Under the pieces are notes generated by a model. The model was given only the letters and a program-made list of their open reading frames with translations, did no database searches and was not told where the DNA came from. This document shows, piece after piece, positions 44,838 through 54,298 of a stretch of DNA of 64,000 nucleotides. Position 1 is the first letter of the stretch. The number at the start of each line of letters is the position of its first letter. The stretch comes from Sphingomonas montana. GTDB lineage: Bacteria > Pseudomonadota > Alphaproteobacteria > Sphingomonadales > Sphingomonadaceae. The stretch covers positions 201,272 through 265,271 of the forward strand of contig NZ_KV887144.1 in the NCBI RefSeq assembly GCF_001956315.1. The letters run 5' to 3'. A program made the translations under genes and the position numbers.

Positions 44838-45725
44838 TCAGGCGCGCATCGCGTCGACAAAGGCCCGGAACGCTGCGGTTGGCTGCCGCCGGCTCGGATA
44901 ATAAAGGTGGTTCGGCGGGAGGGTCGGCGCCCAGCCGGCCAGCACCTCGACCAGCGTGCCGTCCGCCAGTTGCCGGGCCACGTGCGGCAGCGGCAGGCAT
45001 CCGACGCCCAGCCCCGCCACGGCGGCGTCGCGCATCACGTCAACGTCATTGGTGGTGAAGTCGCCGCGGATCGCGCGTGCGAACGCGCGCCCACCCTGTT
45101 CGAAGTCCCAGCGATGAACGACGCCCGACGAGGTATGGCGATAGCAGAGGCAACGATGTGTATCGAGATCGTCCGGACCCGTCGGCGGCAGCCGATCGGC
45201 AAGGTAGGCCGGTGCCACGACATAGACGAGCGGAACGGGAGCGCTGATCCGCACCGAGATCATGTCGCCCTGCAACGTCATCGCATGCCGCACGCCGCAA
45301 TCGAAGCGGTCCGCGACGATATCGACGAACCCGTCTTCCACCACCAGTTCGACCGCAACATCCGGGTAGTCCCGCGCGAAACGTTCGAGGCGTGGCAGGA
45401 TCGCATAAACCGCCGCAACGCGGTGCGCGCTGACCCGGATGTGACCGACCGGCTTGTCACGGTCGTCGTCCAGGTCACCCAGCGCCTTCTCGACGGAGTC
45501 GATCGCCGGCTTCAGGCTGAGCAGCAGTTGCTCGCCCGCGCGGGTCGGGGACAGCGACCGGGTGGTCCGGTCGAGCAGGCGTATGCCGAGCCTGGTTTCG
45601 AGCGACCGCATCGCATGGCTGAGCGCCGAAGCGGACAGGCCAAGCCGCGTCGCGGCCCGCGCGAAGCTGCCCGCCTCGACGATCGCCGCGAATACGGCAA
45701 GACCGGACCATAGCTCGCGATCCAT
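44838..45725 (-). CDS. LysR-family transcriptional regulator
   Basis: 295 aa. Winged helix-turn-helix in the first 60 residues (FAAIVEAGSFARAATRLGLS, ASALSHAMRSLETRLGIRLL), then a LysR substrate-binding domain. Divergent from the aldo/keto reductase gene with a 101-base shared region, so it probably regulates that gene. Inducer unknown. Confidence 0.92.
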   Translation of the reverse strand: MDRELWSGLAVFAAIVEAGSFARAATRLGLSASALSHAMRSLETRLGIRLLDRTTRSLSPTRAGEQLLLSLKPAIDSVEKALGDLDDDRDKPVGHIRVSAHRVAAVYAILPRLERFARDYPDVAVELVVEDGFVDIVADRFDCGVRHAMTLQGDMISVRISAPVPLVYVVAPAYLADRLPPTGPDDLDTHRCLCYRHTSSGVVHRWDFEQGGRAFARAIRGDFTTNDVDVMRDAAVAGLGVGCLPLPHVARQLADGTLVEVLAGWAPTLPPNHLYYPSRRQPTAAFRAFVDAMRA

Positions 45726-45727
45726 TG

Positions 45728-45742
45728 CTGAACATCCTTCAG
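45728..45742. promoter_or_regulatory. Candidate LysR operator (T-N11-A dyad)
   Basis: CTGAA-N5-TTCAG forms a dyad containing T-N11-A, the LysR box pattern. It lies 2 bases upstream of the LysR start codon within the divergent region. Short arms and proximity to the start make this tentative. Confidence 0.4.
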
Positions 45743-45826
45743 TGACCCATGCGCCCGTAGCCGTCTAATTGCCGGGGCTCATGGCGTCCATCTTGGGCGG
45801 CATCATCACTACCGGGATGCTTGTCG

Positions 45827-46927
45827 ATGAACCTCGAAACCTATCGCCCACTTGGCCACTCCGGCCTGCTCGTCAGCCCGCTGGCGCTGGGCACCATGAC
45901 CTTCGGCACCCCGCGCTGGGGGCTGGACGAAAGCGGCAGCCGCGCCGTGCTGGACCGCTACACCGAGCTCGGCGGCAATTTCATCGATACCGCCGACGTC
46001 TATGCCGGCGGCCGGTCGGAGGAGATGATCGGTGCCTTCGTCGCCGAACGATCGGCCCGCGACCGGACGGTGATCGCCACGAAGTCCGGTTTCGCGACCG
46101 GCCGGGGATATCACGCAGGCGGCAACGGCGCGCGCCACGTCATCGCGGCGGTCGAAGGCTCGCTCCGCCGACTTCGGACGGATTTCATCGACCTTTACTG
46201 GGTGCATGTGTGGGATGGGATCACGCCGGCCGCGGAATTGCTGCGAACGATGACCGGCCTCGTCGCCGCGGGCAAGATCCGCTACTGGGGCATGTCGAAC
46301 ACCCCAGCCTGGTTCGTTGCGGAAATCGCGACCCTCGCCCGGCTGCAGGGCTGTCCGGGGCCGATCGGCCTGCAATATTTCTATTCGCTGGTGGAACGCG
46401 GCATCGAAAGCGAACATGTCCCGCTCGCGCTCTCGGCAGGTATGGGGATCATGCCGTGGAGCCCCCTCGCCTACGGCCTGCTCACCGGCAAATATGACCG
46501 TGCGACCGTCGAGGCCGGACCACAGCGCCGCGGTGGCGTGCCCAATCAAGGCGTGACGGATGGCGCGACCCGGCCCGCGGACGACAAGCGGCTCGACGGC
46601 GACAATCCGTTCGGCGACACATTGTTCACCGACCGGAACTGGCGGATCCTCGAGGTGCTGAGGCAGGTCGCCGCCGATCTTGGCGAGACACCGGCGCGTG
46701 TCGCGCTGGCCTGGGTCGTCGGCCGGCCCGGCGTTGCCGCAACGCTGATGGGTGTCAGTCGTGCCGAACAGGTCGGCGATAACGCGGCGGCACTGGCCCT
46801 GATCCTGCCCGAAGAACAACGCGCCACGCTCGACGCCGTCAGCGCCGATCAGGCATTCCTCTACCAGCTCTTCAAGCCCGAAATGCGCAACCAGATCATT
46901 TTCGGAGGTGGCGATGTCCGCACCTGA
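45827..46927 (+). CDS. Aldo/keto reductase
   Basis: 366 aa NAD(P)H-dependent oxidoreductase. Catalytic tetrad visible: Asp54 and Tyr59 in NFIDTADVYAGGRS, Lys86 in TVIATKSGF and His127 in DLYWVHVWDG. Resembles AKR subfamilies such as YajO/Tas-like; substrate unknown. ATG 45827 (MNLETYRPLG) chosen over an in-frame TTG two codons upstream. Divergent from a LysR regulator. Confidence 0.92.
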   Translation: MNLETYRPLGHSGLLVSPLALGTMTFGTPRWGLDESGSRAVLDRYTELGGNFIDTADVYAGGRSEEMIGAFVAERSARDRTVIATKSGFATGRGYHAGGNGARHVIAAVEGSLRRLRTDFIDLYWVHVWDGITPAAELLRTMTGLVAAGKIRYWGMSNTPAWFVAEIATLARLQGCPGPIGLQYFYSLVERGIESEHVPLALSAGMGIMPWSPLAYGLLTGKYDRATVEAGPQRRGGVPNQGVTDGATRPADDKRLDGDNPFGDTLFTDRNWRILEVLRQVAADLGETPARVALAWVVGRPGVAATLMGVSRAEQVGDNAAALALILPEEQRATLDAVSADQAFLYQLFKPEMRNQIIFGGGDVRT

Positions 46928-47508
46928 TTCCCCCGCAGTGGCATCGTGCACCAGCGGCACGGCCAGCACCGACCAACTCTCGCGTGCGCTAGGCTGTCCG
47001 GCGTTCGGCGCGGGCGACGAACGGCACGACCAGCACCACCACTACTATCAGCGGCGAGCATGATTGGCGCGATCGCTTCCAGCGGGTCTCGCCAGCGCCC
47101 GCCCCTGCGTTTCCCGGCACGGCGGCCACATATCGCGTCCTCGTCTGCTTTACGAAAAAGCTGGCCGAGGCGCGGTACTCGCGATCGATCTTGGCGACAT
47201 AGGCCGCGATGTCATCCGATGCCGCGTCTAGAACCCGGTCGCGGATCGCATGCGATGCACCTGAGTCACCGCGCGGTCATTAAGGAGCCCTGATGGTATG
47301 ATGCACGACCAGCGCCAGCACGGCGCGGCGGGGCGATCCGCGCGTAGCATCGTCAGATCCTGTCTCCGGATCCTGAGGGAGAGGCCAACCGCAACGATGC
47401 CCGAGGTCCGCTGGAACGCCCGGTACAGCCGACGTGACGGCACCAATCATCGACGAAAGTGGCCGGACCGAGCCCAAAAGGGACGTCGAAGTCGGCAGGC
47501 AAGACTGC
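46928..47508. other. Intergenic stretch with gene remnants
   Basis: About 580 bases between the aldo/keto reductase and the SIMPL gene. The left part contains a minus-strand decayed ORF listed separately. The right part (about 47230-47500) shows hydrophobic fragments in changing minus-strand frames (for example IVAVGLSLRIRRQDLTML and AVLALVVHHTIRAP) that look like pieces of a membrane protein. No intact gene, RNA or mobile element was found. Confidence 0.5.
46989..47280 (-). pseudogene. Possible decayed ORF with C-terminal membrane segment
   Basis: ATG at 47280 with AGGG upstream reads only four codons to a TGA, but removing one base opens a frame of about 95 residues to TAG at 46989. That frame has gene-like codon choice at first (LDAASDDIAAYVAKIDREYR) and ends in a hydrophobic helix (LIVVVVLVVPFVARAERR). 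No family recognised. Could be a frameshifted small membrane protein or chance. Confidence 0.3.
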
Positions 47509-48373
47509 TCAAGGCGCAATGGCGTAGGTGACGAGGACTTGAGCCCTGGTCTCGATCGGCGTCGGCTTCAGCGCTATCACCATCGGCGAGCGCACCATGG
47601 GTGGGGCCACCACATATTCCCGTGCAAGCGACGCTGTTAACGCTGTCCCGTCATAGCCTGCCTGATCGCGAACGGTGACGATCGAACCCAGGCGCAGGCC
47701 CGCGCCGCTCGCCAGCGCTGCGGCTCGCCGGCCGGCGACGGCGATGGCCGCGGCGTTGGCTCTGGCTTGCGCCGCTTCGGGGTCCGACAGTGCGAAGCCT
47801 TGCACACGCGCGTCGCTGGCACCGAGGCGCGAGGCCAGCCCCGCCGCCGTCGCGGACTTGCCGACCGCGCGCGTGCGTACGCGCAGCTGCATCGTCGCGA
47901 TGAAGCCGCTCACGGCGCAATCGCCGGTGCTGAGGCGTGGCTGGCTGCCATAACCCCGCGCGTCCGCGCAGCTGCTCGCCCGCGCCTCGATGATGACGAC
48001 GTTACTGGCGGTCAGCTCGCTGTCTGAACCGAGAAACCCCCTCAACCCATCGGTAACCGCCTTCTGCTTTGCCGCGATCATGGTCGTGGCATCATCGGGC
48101 GCAGGCCCCTCACCCCGGAGATATATGTCCAGCACGGCGATATCAGGCACCGTCTGGACAATCCCTGACCCGGTGACCTGCATGGTGCGCTCCGGTATCG
48201 CCTGCCGCGCCCGTCTTCCTATCGACCGTCAGTTCGGGGCGACAGACTGCGGCCTGTGCCGCGATCGCCTCTTCCGGTGGTTCGTCGCTTCCGCTTTGAG
48301 CGCAGGAGGCGACGGCAAATGCGCCTGCGAGCAGGATCACAACCGATCGACCGCACAGTGTCTCCGCGTGCAT
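47509..48373 (-). pseudogene. SIMPL-domain (DUF541) lipoprotein split by an apparent frameshift
   Basis: The SIMPL part is an intact 224-codon frame from ATG 48183 (MQVTGSGIVQTVPDIAVLD) to 47509 and matches periplasmic SIMPL/BP26-like proteins but has no signal peptide. Just upstream, in another frame, ATG 48373 opens a 76-codon frame with a lipoprotein leader (VVILLAGAFAVASC, Cys24) that runs past the SIMPL start. The frames differ by one base; the switch must lie between 48184 and 48231, where the SIMPL frame continues upstream as RQAIPERT to a stop. Either a real frameshift, a sequencing error or two separate products. Confidence 0.72.
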
Positions 48374-48678
48374 TCCGACGTCCCCCGGCGTTGTCCATCG
48401 ACGCGCCCGTTATTCCTGACGCCGCCGCTGGCCGCACGACCCTGCCGGTTGGTTCCCCCCGATCTTGCGTCGGTCACCACGCCCTATTGGAGACTCCCAT
48501 CCCGCCGCACGCGAAACCGTCTGGATCGGCTTGTGGTAAGGCGGTACGCCCGTCTCGATCGGAGGCCGCGCAGTCATTATTTGTCCGCCTGGCCGCGCGT
48601 GAACCCGCCGTCGCGCTTGCGGCTTTCAAAGCTCGACCGGTCGGCGCATCGTTGCGACAGCGTAGTTTCGAGGTTCCG
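48374..48678. other. Intergenic region before psd
   Basis: About 305 bases, divergent between the SIMPL gene and psd. It should hold promoters for both. No open frame with a credible start, no RNA gene and no repeat were found. Confidence 0.5.
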
Positions 48679-49545
48679 ATGTCCGATCGTCTGAAGATTT
48701 TGCTGCAACATGCGCTGCCCAAGCGCCGCCTGACCATTCTGGCCGGCCGCATCGCCAGCGCGCGGGGCGGCACGCTGACGACCCGTCTGATCCGCTGGTT
48801 CGTCCACACTTACGGCGTCGATATGCGCGAGGCCGTCGATCCGGACATTGGCAGCTACAGGAGCTTCAACGACTTCTTTACCCGCCCGTTGAAAGCCGGC
48901 GCGCGCCCAATCGCCAACGCCGATTTCATATGCCCGGTCGACGGCGCGATCAGTCAGTTCGGCGCCATCGACGATCACCACATGGTGCAGGCCAAGGGCC
49001 ACCGCTTCACCACCACGGCGCTACTCGGCGGCGACGCCGCGCTGGCCGCCCAGTTCCGCCACGGCAGCTTCGCCAACCTGTATCTGTCGCCCAAGGACTA
49101 TCACCGCCTGCACATGCCCTGTGACGGTACGCTCCGGCGGATGATCTACGTGCCGGGCGCGCTGTTCTCGGTCAATCCGGTGACAGCGCGCGGGGTGCCG
49201 AACCTGTTTGCCCGCAACGAGCGGGTCGTTTGCATCTTCGAGTCGGCGGACCATGGTCCGTTCGCGATGGTCCTGGTCGGCGCAACCATCGTCGGCAACA
49301 TCGCCACCGTATGGCACGGCGTGGTCAATCCGAAACGCACCGGCGCGCCGTCCGAATGGACCTATGCCGACCGGGACATCGTCCTGACGCAGGGCGAGGA
49401 GATGGGTCGCTTCCTGCTCGGCTCGACGATCGTGATGCTGTTCAGGCCGGGGGCGGTCGTCTTCGACCAGGGCTGGGCACCGGAACGGTCCGTGCGACTC
49501 GGCGAACGAATGGGCGATCGCGGGGGCGACGCCGGTCCACCGTAG
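48679..49545 (+). CDS. psd: Phosphatidylserine decarboxylase proenzyme
   Basis: Makes phosphatidylethanolamine. 288 aa; the self-cleavage and pyruvoyl site LGST is present (FLLGSTIVMLF, Ser249), with FTRPLKAGARPI and PCDGTL upstream-type motifs of the E. coli-like group. ATG 48679 has an AGG-type ribosome site; a much longer in-frame extension upstream has no coding character. No pssA in the window. Confidence 0.94.
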   Translation: MSDRLKILLQHALPKRRLTILAGRIASARGGTLTTRLIRWFVHTYGVDMREAVDPDIGSYRSFNDFFTRPLKAGARPIANADFICPVDGAISQFGAIDDHHMVQAKGHRFTTTALLGGDAALAAQFRHGSFANLYLSPKDYHRLHMPCDGTLRRMIYVPGALFSVNPVTARGVPNLFARNERVVCIFESADHGPFAMVLVGATIVGNIATVWHGVVNPKRTGAPSEWTYADRDIVLTQGEEMGRFLLGSTIVMLFRPGAVVFDQGWAPERSVRLGERMGDRGGDAGPP

Positions 49546-49841
49546 TTCGGGCATCGCTTCATAGGGAACAGCGGCCGCGAAGACTTCATCGGTGAACGGG
49601 CTCCGTGACGATCGGAGCGCGTTCTGCGGGCTCCACGACCCGGTCGAGCATCACATGATCACGCACCCGGGCTGTCCGCCACGCATGGGAAAGGCGCCGT
49701 TGCCCGACGGGGTGTCGCGTCACGCCGCTCGTCTGAAAATCAGCGCGCGTCGCTATCGCCGTGCGGGCCGTTAACCGGGAACGATACCTTCCCCGCATAA
49801 GGCATGCGCGCGACTGCACGTCATCGGGTCAAGGGGGCAAA

Positions 49842-51011
49842 TCATGCCAACATGCCCGCTGCGTGTGCGATGCCGCGTTCCAGCCCACGCAGCTCGGCAA
49901 GACCGCGCATCCGGCCCAGCAGCGAATAGCCGGGGTTGGTACTGCGCCCCAGATCGTCGAGCATCTGGTGGCCGTGATCCGGGCGCATGGGGATGCTGCG
50001 CTGCTCCTGCTCCGACAGCCGGTGGATCGCGGCCATCACCGCCGGCATGCCCGCGTCACCGGCCAGATGCCCGGCCTCGTGGAATGCCCCGTCCGGCTCG
50101 CGCTGAACGGACCGCAGGTGCAGAAAGCCGATCCGGCTGCCCAGCCGATCGACCATTCCGGGAAGGTCGTTGTCGGCCCGCACGCCGAACGATCCGGTGC
50201 ACATGCACAGCCCGTTCGATGGGTTGGGCACCTGTGCGAACAGCGCGGCCACATCTGCCTCGGTGCTCACGACCCGCGGCAGGCCGAAGATCGGAAAGGG
50301 TGGATCGTCGGGGTGGACGACCAGCCGGATACCCAGCGTGTCGGCCAGCGGACTGACCGCCTCCAGAAAAGCGACATGATTGGCCCGCAACCTACCGGCG
50401 TCGATCCCTGCATAGCTTTCGATCGCCTGTCGGAACTGCGCGGTGCTGAACCCCTCCTCGCTGCCCGGCAGGCCCGCGATGATCGTGCGTTCCAGCATCT
50501 GGCGCGCCGCGTCGTCCATCGCGGCAAATCGCGCTTCGGCCGCCGCGAGCGTGGCATCGTCATAGCTGTCCTGCGCACCTGGCCGGCGCAGGATGAAGAT
50601 GTCGAAGGCGGCCACCGCCACCCGCTCGAACCGCAGCGCGCGGGCTCCGTCGGGCAGTGTCCAATGAAGGTCCGTCCGTGTCCAGTCGAGCAGCGGCATG
50701 AAATTATAGGTAACCACGTCGATGCTGTTGGCGGCCAGGTTGGTCAGGCTTTGCCGATAATGATCGATCAGCCGGTCCCAGTCCGCAGAACGCGTCTTCA
50801 ACCCTTCGTCGACAGGAAGGCTTTCCACCACGCGCCAGTCGAGCCCGGCGGCCGCGATCATCGCCTTGCGCGCCGCGATCGCCTCTGCGGTCCATACCGC
50901 GCCGTTCGCCACCTCGTGCAGCGCGGTCACAACGCCCGTCGCGCCGGACTGGCGTATTCCATGCAGGCTCACCGGATCGTTCGGCCCGAACCACCGCATC
51001 GTCTGCGTCAT
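49842..51011 (-). CDS. uxuA: D-mannonate dehydratase
   Basis: Converts D-mannonate to 2-keto-3-deoxygluconate in hexuronate breakdown. 389 aa; start MTQTMRWFGPNDPVSLHGIR, GLDWRVVESLPVDEGLKT, TYNFMPLLDWTRTDL, GLCMCTGSFG and MRPDHGHQMLDD are diagnostic of UxuA, including Cys and His metal ligands. No uxuB, uxaC or KDG kinase in the window, so it is an orphan here, divergent from a TonB receptor across a 624-base gap. Confidence 0.95.
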   Translation of the reverse strand: MTQTMRWFGPNDPVSLHGIRQSGATGVVTALHEVANGAVWTAEAIAARKAMIAAAGLDWRVVESLPVDEGLKTRSADWDRLIDHYRQSLTNLAANSIDVVTYNFMPLLDWTRTDLHWTLPDGARALRFERVAVAAFDIFILRRPGAQDSYDDATLAAAEARFAAMDDAARQMLERTIIAGLPGSEEGFSTAQFRQAIESYAGIDAGRLRANHVAFLEAVSPLADTLGIRLVVHPDDPPFPIFGLPRVVSTEADVAALFAQVPNPSNGLCMCTGSFGVRADNDLPGMVDRLGSRIGFLHLRSVQREPDGAFHEAGHLAGDAGMPAVMAAIHRLSEQEQRSIPMRPDHGHQMLDDLGRSTNPGYSLLGRMRGLAELRGLERGIAHAAGMLA

Positions 51012-51635
51012 CAACACGTCACTTGCCTTCCTGACTTCGCGCAGCGCCAGCGGTCCGGGCGCGCAACATATTCCTACGCAAGAACAGCCGCCACCTATGC
51101 AGACATGCCGGCCATGCCTTCGACGGTGTCGACCCTTATAGTTGCCGAACACGTTCGCGCACAGGGTGACGCGCGCGCCGCCGACCAACCGATTTCGAAA
51201 CCGCCGATGCAGAAGAACGCGGCCGCGACGCCGGGCAACCCGGCCAGCCGATGCCTGCCCCCCGATCACGCAGGCCGGCACGACCAGCTGCAATTTTCGC
51301 TCGTAATGCAAAGGCGTCCGTCAGCAGCGGTGCCGCTACCGACAGTCTCGACCGCGCAACTCCATCAAGCCGGTCGACGCGCTTCGTTTCCCCCCGAGCT
51401 GACGGCGAGACGTCCCCGATGACCACGTACCATCGCGGTCCCGGACGCGATGCCCGGAAACCGGATCTGCCTTGATCGAAGGCCACGCGCTGCGAGCATT
51501 TGGCAGGCCAAATCGATCCGCTGTTCGCAAAGTCGGCGCTGTAACGAAGCAGCAACAGTCACGTCACCGAAGTGACGCGAACGCCCCGCTACCGCGCACA
51601 AGCAGTGCCGGAAAGGCACGAATTCAGGGGGTTCC
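51012..51635. other. Long divergent intergenic region between uxuA and the TonB receptor
   Basis: 624 bases with no convincing gene. A perfect hairpin CGTCAC-CGAA-GTGACG lies at 51562-51577, 58 bases before the receptor start. In minus frames there are small hydrophobic pieces (for example LPGVAAAFFCIGGFEIGWS near 51190-51250) that may be remnants. Promoters for both genes should be here but no clear -35/-10 pair stands out. Confidence 0.5.
51562..51577. repeat. Inverted repeat upstream of the TonB receptor
   Basis: CGTCAC and GTGACG, 6-bp arms around CGAA, extended weakly by flanking bases. It could be an operator for a sugar-acid regulator or an RNA hairpin in the 5' leader. No regulator gene is adjacent. 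Confidence 0.45.
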
Positions 51636-54092
51636 ATGTCCGTCGCTTCTCGTTCGATTCTGGCCGTTATGCTCGCGTCCACCGCAACCATCGTCCAAGC
51701 GGCGGACGTTCCGGCGACCGCGGCTGACGCGTCGTCCGCGGTTCCGGGCGATGAGGCGGCGAATGGCGAAGCCGCCATCGTCGTGACCGGCCGCGTGACC
51801 CGGTCGGTCGCAACACTGGAGGGGCCGGAGATCCAGAAGATCCTGCCCGGCATCAGCCCGCTGAAGGCGATCCAGACACTGCCCGGCGTCACTTTCCTCA
51901 CAGCCGATCCCTGGGGCAACAACGAACAGAATATCTCGCTGTTCATCCACGGTTTCAACCAGCAGCAGCTCGGTTACACGCTCGACGGCGTGCCGCTGGG
52001 CGACCAGCAATATGGCAACTATAACGGCCTGTCGCCGCAGCGCGCCGTGATCTCGGAAAATGTCGGCCGGGTCACGCTGGCGACCGGCGCGGGCAATCTC
52101 GGAACACCGTCGACCAGCAATCTCGGTGGCACGATCGATACGTTCAGCAGCGATCCCGCGGCCGATTTCGGCATCCGCGCCGCGACGACGATCGGTAGCC
52201 ACAATGCATTTCGCGCCTATGGCCGGATCGACAGTGGCGACATCGGTGGCAACACCCGTCTCTACGTGTCCGGCGTCCGGCAATATGCCAAGGCATGGGA
52301 CTTTAACGGCAAGCAGAAGGGCTGGCAGGCGAACGCCAAGCTCGTCCACACCGACGATAGCGGTACGTTCACCGGCTACTTCGCCTTTTCGGACAAGCAG
52401 GAACCCAATGAGGACGCCACCTCGATCGTTGTGCGGCCAGCCACCGGCACAACCGCGGCCGTCGATAACCGAGGTGTCGCGCCTTACATCCGGCCGTTCC
52501 TCTATCCGGACTTCCGCGGTGCCGTCGCCTATTTCCAGTCGCCAGAATATGCCGCGGTCAACGCCGCACCGGGCGCCAACTACCGCAACTATTACAGTGC
52601 CGCCCTGCGACGCGATTATCTTGGCTATGCCAAATATGACCTGAACGTCGCGGATGATGTGACGTGGTCGAACCAAGGCTATTATCACCACAATAGCGGC
52701 GTGGGCATTGTCGCCGGACCGATCACCGCGGCCGGCCTGCCGTTGCTGTTCTCCTTCTACTATCCCGGAGCCGCGGGCAGCAGCCCGACGTCGGCGACCA
52801 ATCTCGCGCGGTTGTCGACCATCTTCGGCGGTGCCGGCATCGCGACGCGCACCACCGAATACCGGATCGAACGCTACGGCGCGATCAGTACGCTGCGCGC
52901 CGAGATCGGCGATCATGACCTGGAAATCGGCGGCTGGTACGAACATCAGCGATCGTCCGCCTACCGCCGCTGGTACGGGCTCGACGTGAACAACCCGTCC
53001 GATCCGTACAGCCGGCCCGAAGACTATGCGACGCCGCTCATCACGCAATATGGCAGCCAGATCCGCGTGAAGGAATATCAGTATCACTTGCAGGACGCCT
53101 GGCACATCACGCCGCAGCTGACGGTTCAGGCCGGCTTCAAAGGTACGATCCAGGACGCGCGCCAGGCGGTGCCGGTCCAGCCGATTCCGGGTTCGTTCAC
53201 CGGATCGCGCGAACTGCCCGTCGGCCGGATCAAGACCGAACGCTGGTTCCTGCCGCAGGTCGGCGGCATCTGGGATGTGACGGGCAGCGAACAGCTGTTC
53301 TTCAATGCCCAGAAGAACATCCGCCAGTTCCAGACCAGCGCCGCCGCGGGCCTGTCGCCCTTCGCGCTCGGCAGCCAGACGCTGTTCGAATTCTTCAAGG
53401 ACAATACCAAGCCGGAAACCAGCTGGACCTACGAGGCCGGCCTGCGCACGCGCCATCAGGTCGACCTCGGCCCGCTGACCGCGATCGAAGGGCAGATCAG
53501 CTATTATCACGTCGATTTCAGCAACCGCCTGCTCGCGATCAGCCCGAACACCACGATCACCGCGATCGCCAGCGGTGCGACGATCCTGCAGAATGTCGGC
53601 AGCGTGAAGACCGACGGCATCGATGCTGCCGCGACGCTGCGGTTCGGCCCGACATTCTCGCTCTACAACGCGCTGTCCTACAACCGCTCGGTCTATCAGG
53701 ACGATTATGTCACCGGTACCGCCCTCACGGTCGTGCCGACGTCCGGCAAGAAGGTGCCGGGCAGCCCCGAATGGCTGAACAAGACGGTTGCTACGCTCAA
53801 CGTCGCACCGGTCGAGCTGCAGCTGATCGGCGACTATCTGGGCAAGCGTTACGCCACGTTCACGAACGATCTCAGCGTCGGCGGCTACTATACGATGTCG
53901 GCGCGCATCGCGGCGGATATCCCACTGAGCACCGGGCTGTTCGTTCGCAAGATGACGGTCGCGCTCAACGTCACCAATCTTACCAACAAGCGTGCGGAAT
54001 CCACGCTCAGCATCGGTGCCGCGTCGGGCACCTACAACTTCTTCCCGCTGGCGGACCGTCAGGTGTTCGGCACCGTCAGCGTGGCGTTCTGA
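51636..54092 (+). CDS. TonB-dependent outer membrane receptor
   Basis: 818 aa. Signal peptide (cleavage after IVQAA), TonB-box-like AAIVVTG near 47-52, plug with LKAIQTLPGVTFLTADPWG, ISLFIHGFNQQQLGYTLDGV and a large barrel ending in Phe (GTVSVAF). Substrate unknown; the divergent uxuA may hint at uronate oligosaccharides but proximity is weak evidence. An uncleaved alternative start is not needed: ATG 51636 follows AGGGGG. Confidence 0.93.
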   Translation: MSVASRSILAVMLASTATIVQAADVPATAADASSAVPGDEAANGEAAIVVTGRVTRSVATLEGPEIQKILPGISPLKAIQTLPGVTFLTADPWGNNEQNISLFIHGFNQQQLGYTLDGVPLGDQQYGNYNGLSPQRAVISENVGRVTLATGAGNLGTPSTSNLGGTIDTFSSDPAADFGIRAATTIGSHNAFRAYGRIDSGDIGGNTRLYVSGVRQYAKAWDFNGKQKGWQANAKLVHTDDSGTFTGYFAFSDKQEPNEDATSIVVRPATGTTAAVDNRGVAPYIRPFLYPDFRGAVAYFQSPEYAAVNAAPGANYRNYYSAALRRDYLGYAKYDLNVADDVTWSNQGYYHHNSGVGIVAGPITAAGLPLLFSFYYPGAAGSSPTSATNLARLSTIFGGAGIATRTTEYRIERYGAISTLRAEIGDHDLEIGGWYEHQRSSAYRRWYGLDVNNPSDPYSRPEDYATPLITQYGSQIRVKEYQYHLQDAWHITPQLTVQAGFKGTIQDARQAVPVQPIPGSFTGSRELPVGRIKTERWFLPQVGGIWDVTGSEQLFFNAQKNIRQFQTSAAAGLSPFALGSQTLFEFFKDNTKPETSWTYEAGLRTRHQVDLGPLTAIEGQISYYHVDFSNRLLAISPNTTITAIASGATILQNVGSVKTDGIDAAATLRFGPTFSLYNALSYNRSVYQDDYVTGTALTVVPTSGKKVPGSPEWLNKTVATLNVAPVELQLIGDYLGKRYATFTNDLSVGGYYTMSARIAADIPLSTGLFVRKMTVALNVTNLTNKRAESTLSIGAASGTYNFFPLADRQVFGTVSVAF

Positions 54093-54098
54093 TGAAAA

Positions 54099-54138
54099 GG
54101 CCCGCCGGTGACCCACGATTGTTCGTGAACGGCGGGCC
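54099..54138 (+). terminator. Hairpin after the TonB receptor
   Basis: GGCCCGCCG pairs with CGGCGGGCC across a 22-base loop that itself contains short pairing (CACGA/TCGTG). No T run follows; probable terminator or mRNA end structure. Confidence 0.55.
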
Positions 54139-54298
54139 AGTCAACCGGAGCGACGGGAGGTAGCGCCGCCAGCGGCCGAACGATGGCTTCGGGTTAGAAG
54201 GGCTGGCGGGAAAGGTCGTGCCCATCGTCGATAGAACGGCCGTTCCCCCACCCCATGCGCATATGCTAGCCCGGCTGACCGTAAAGGCGGGAGGGGAA

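Noticed and set aside
46913-47063. Small plus-strand ORF overlapping the aldo/keto reductase end (His/Tyr-rich tail)
   Set aside because: About 49 codons, no ribosome site, no family, and it overlaps a better minus-strand candidate frame.
49586-49819. Minus-strand frame between psd and uxuA
   Set aside because: No family features or start signals; Arg-rich translation typical of noncoding GC-rich DNA.
51624-54116. 830-codon minus-strand open frame opposite the TonB receptor
   Set aside because: Exactly mirrors the receptor, with no recognisable family; the receptor has signal peptide, plug and terminal Phe.
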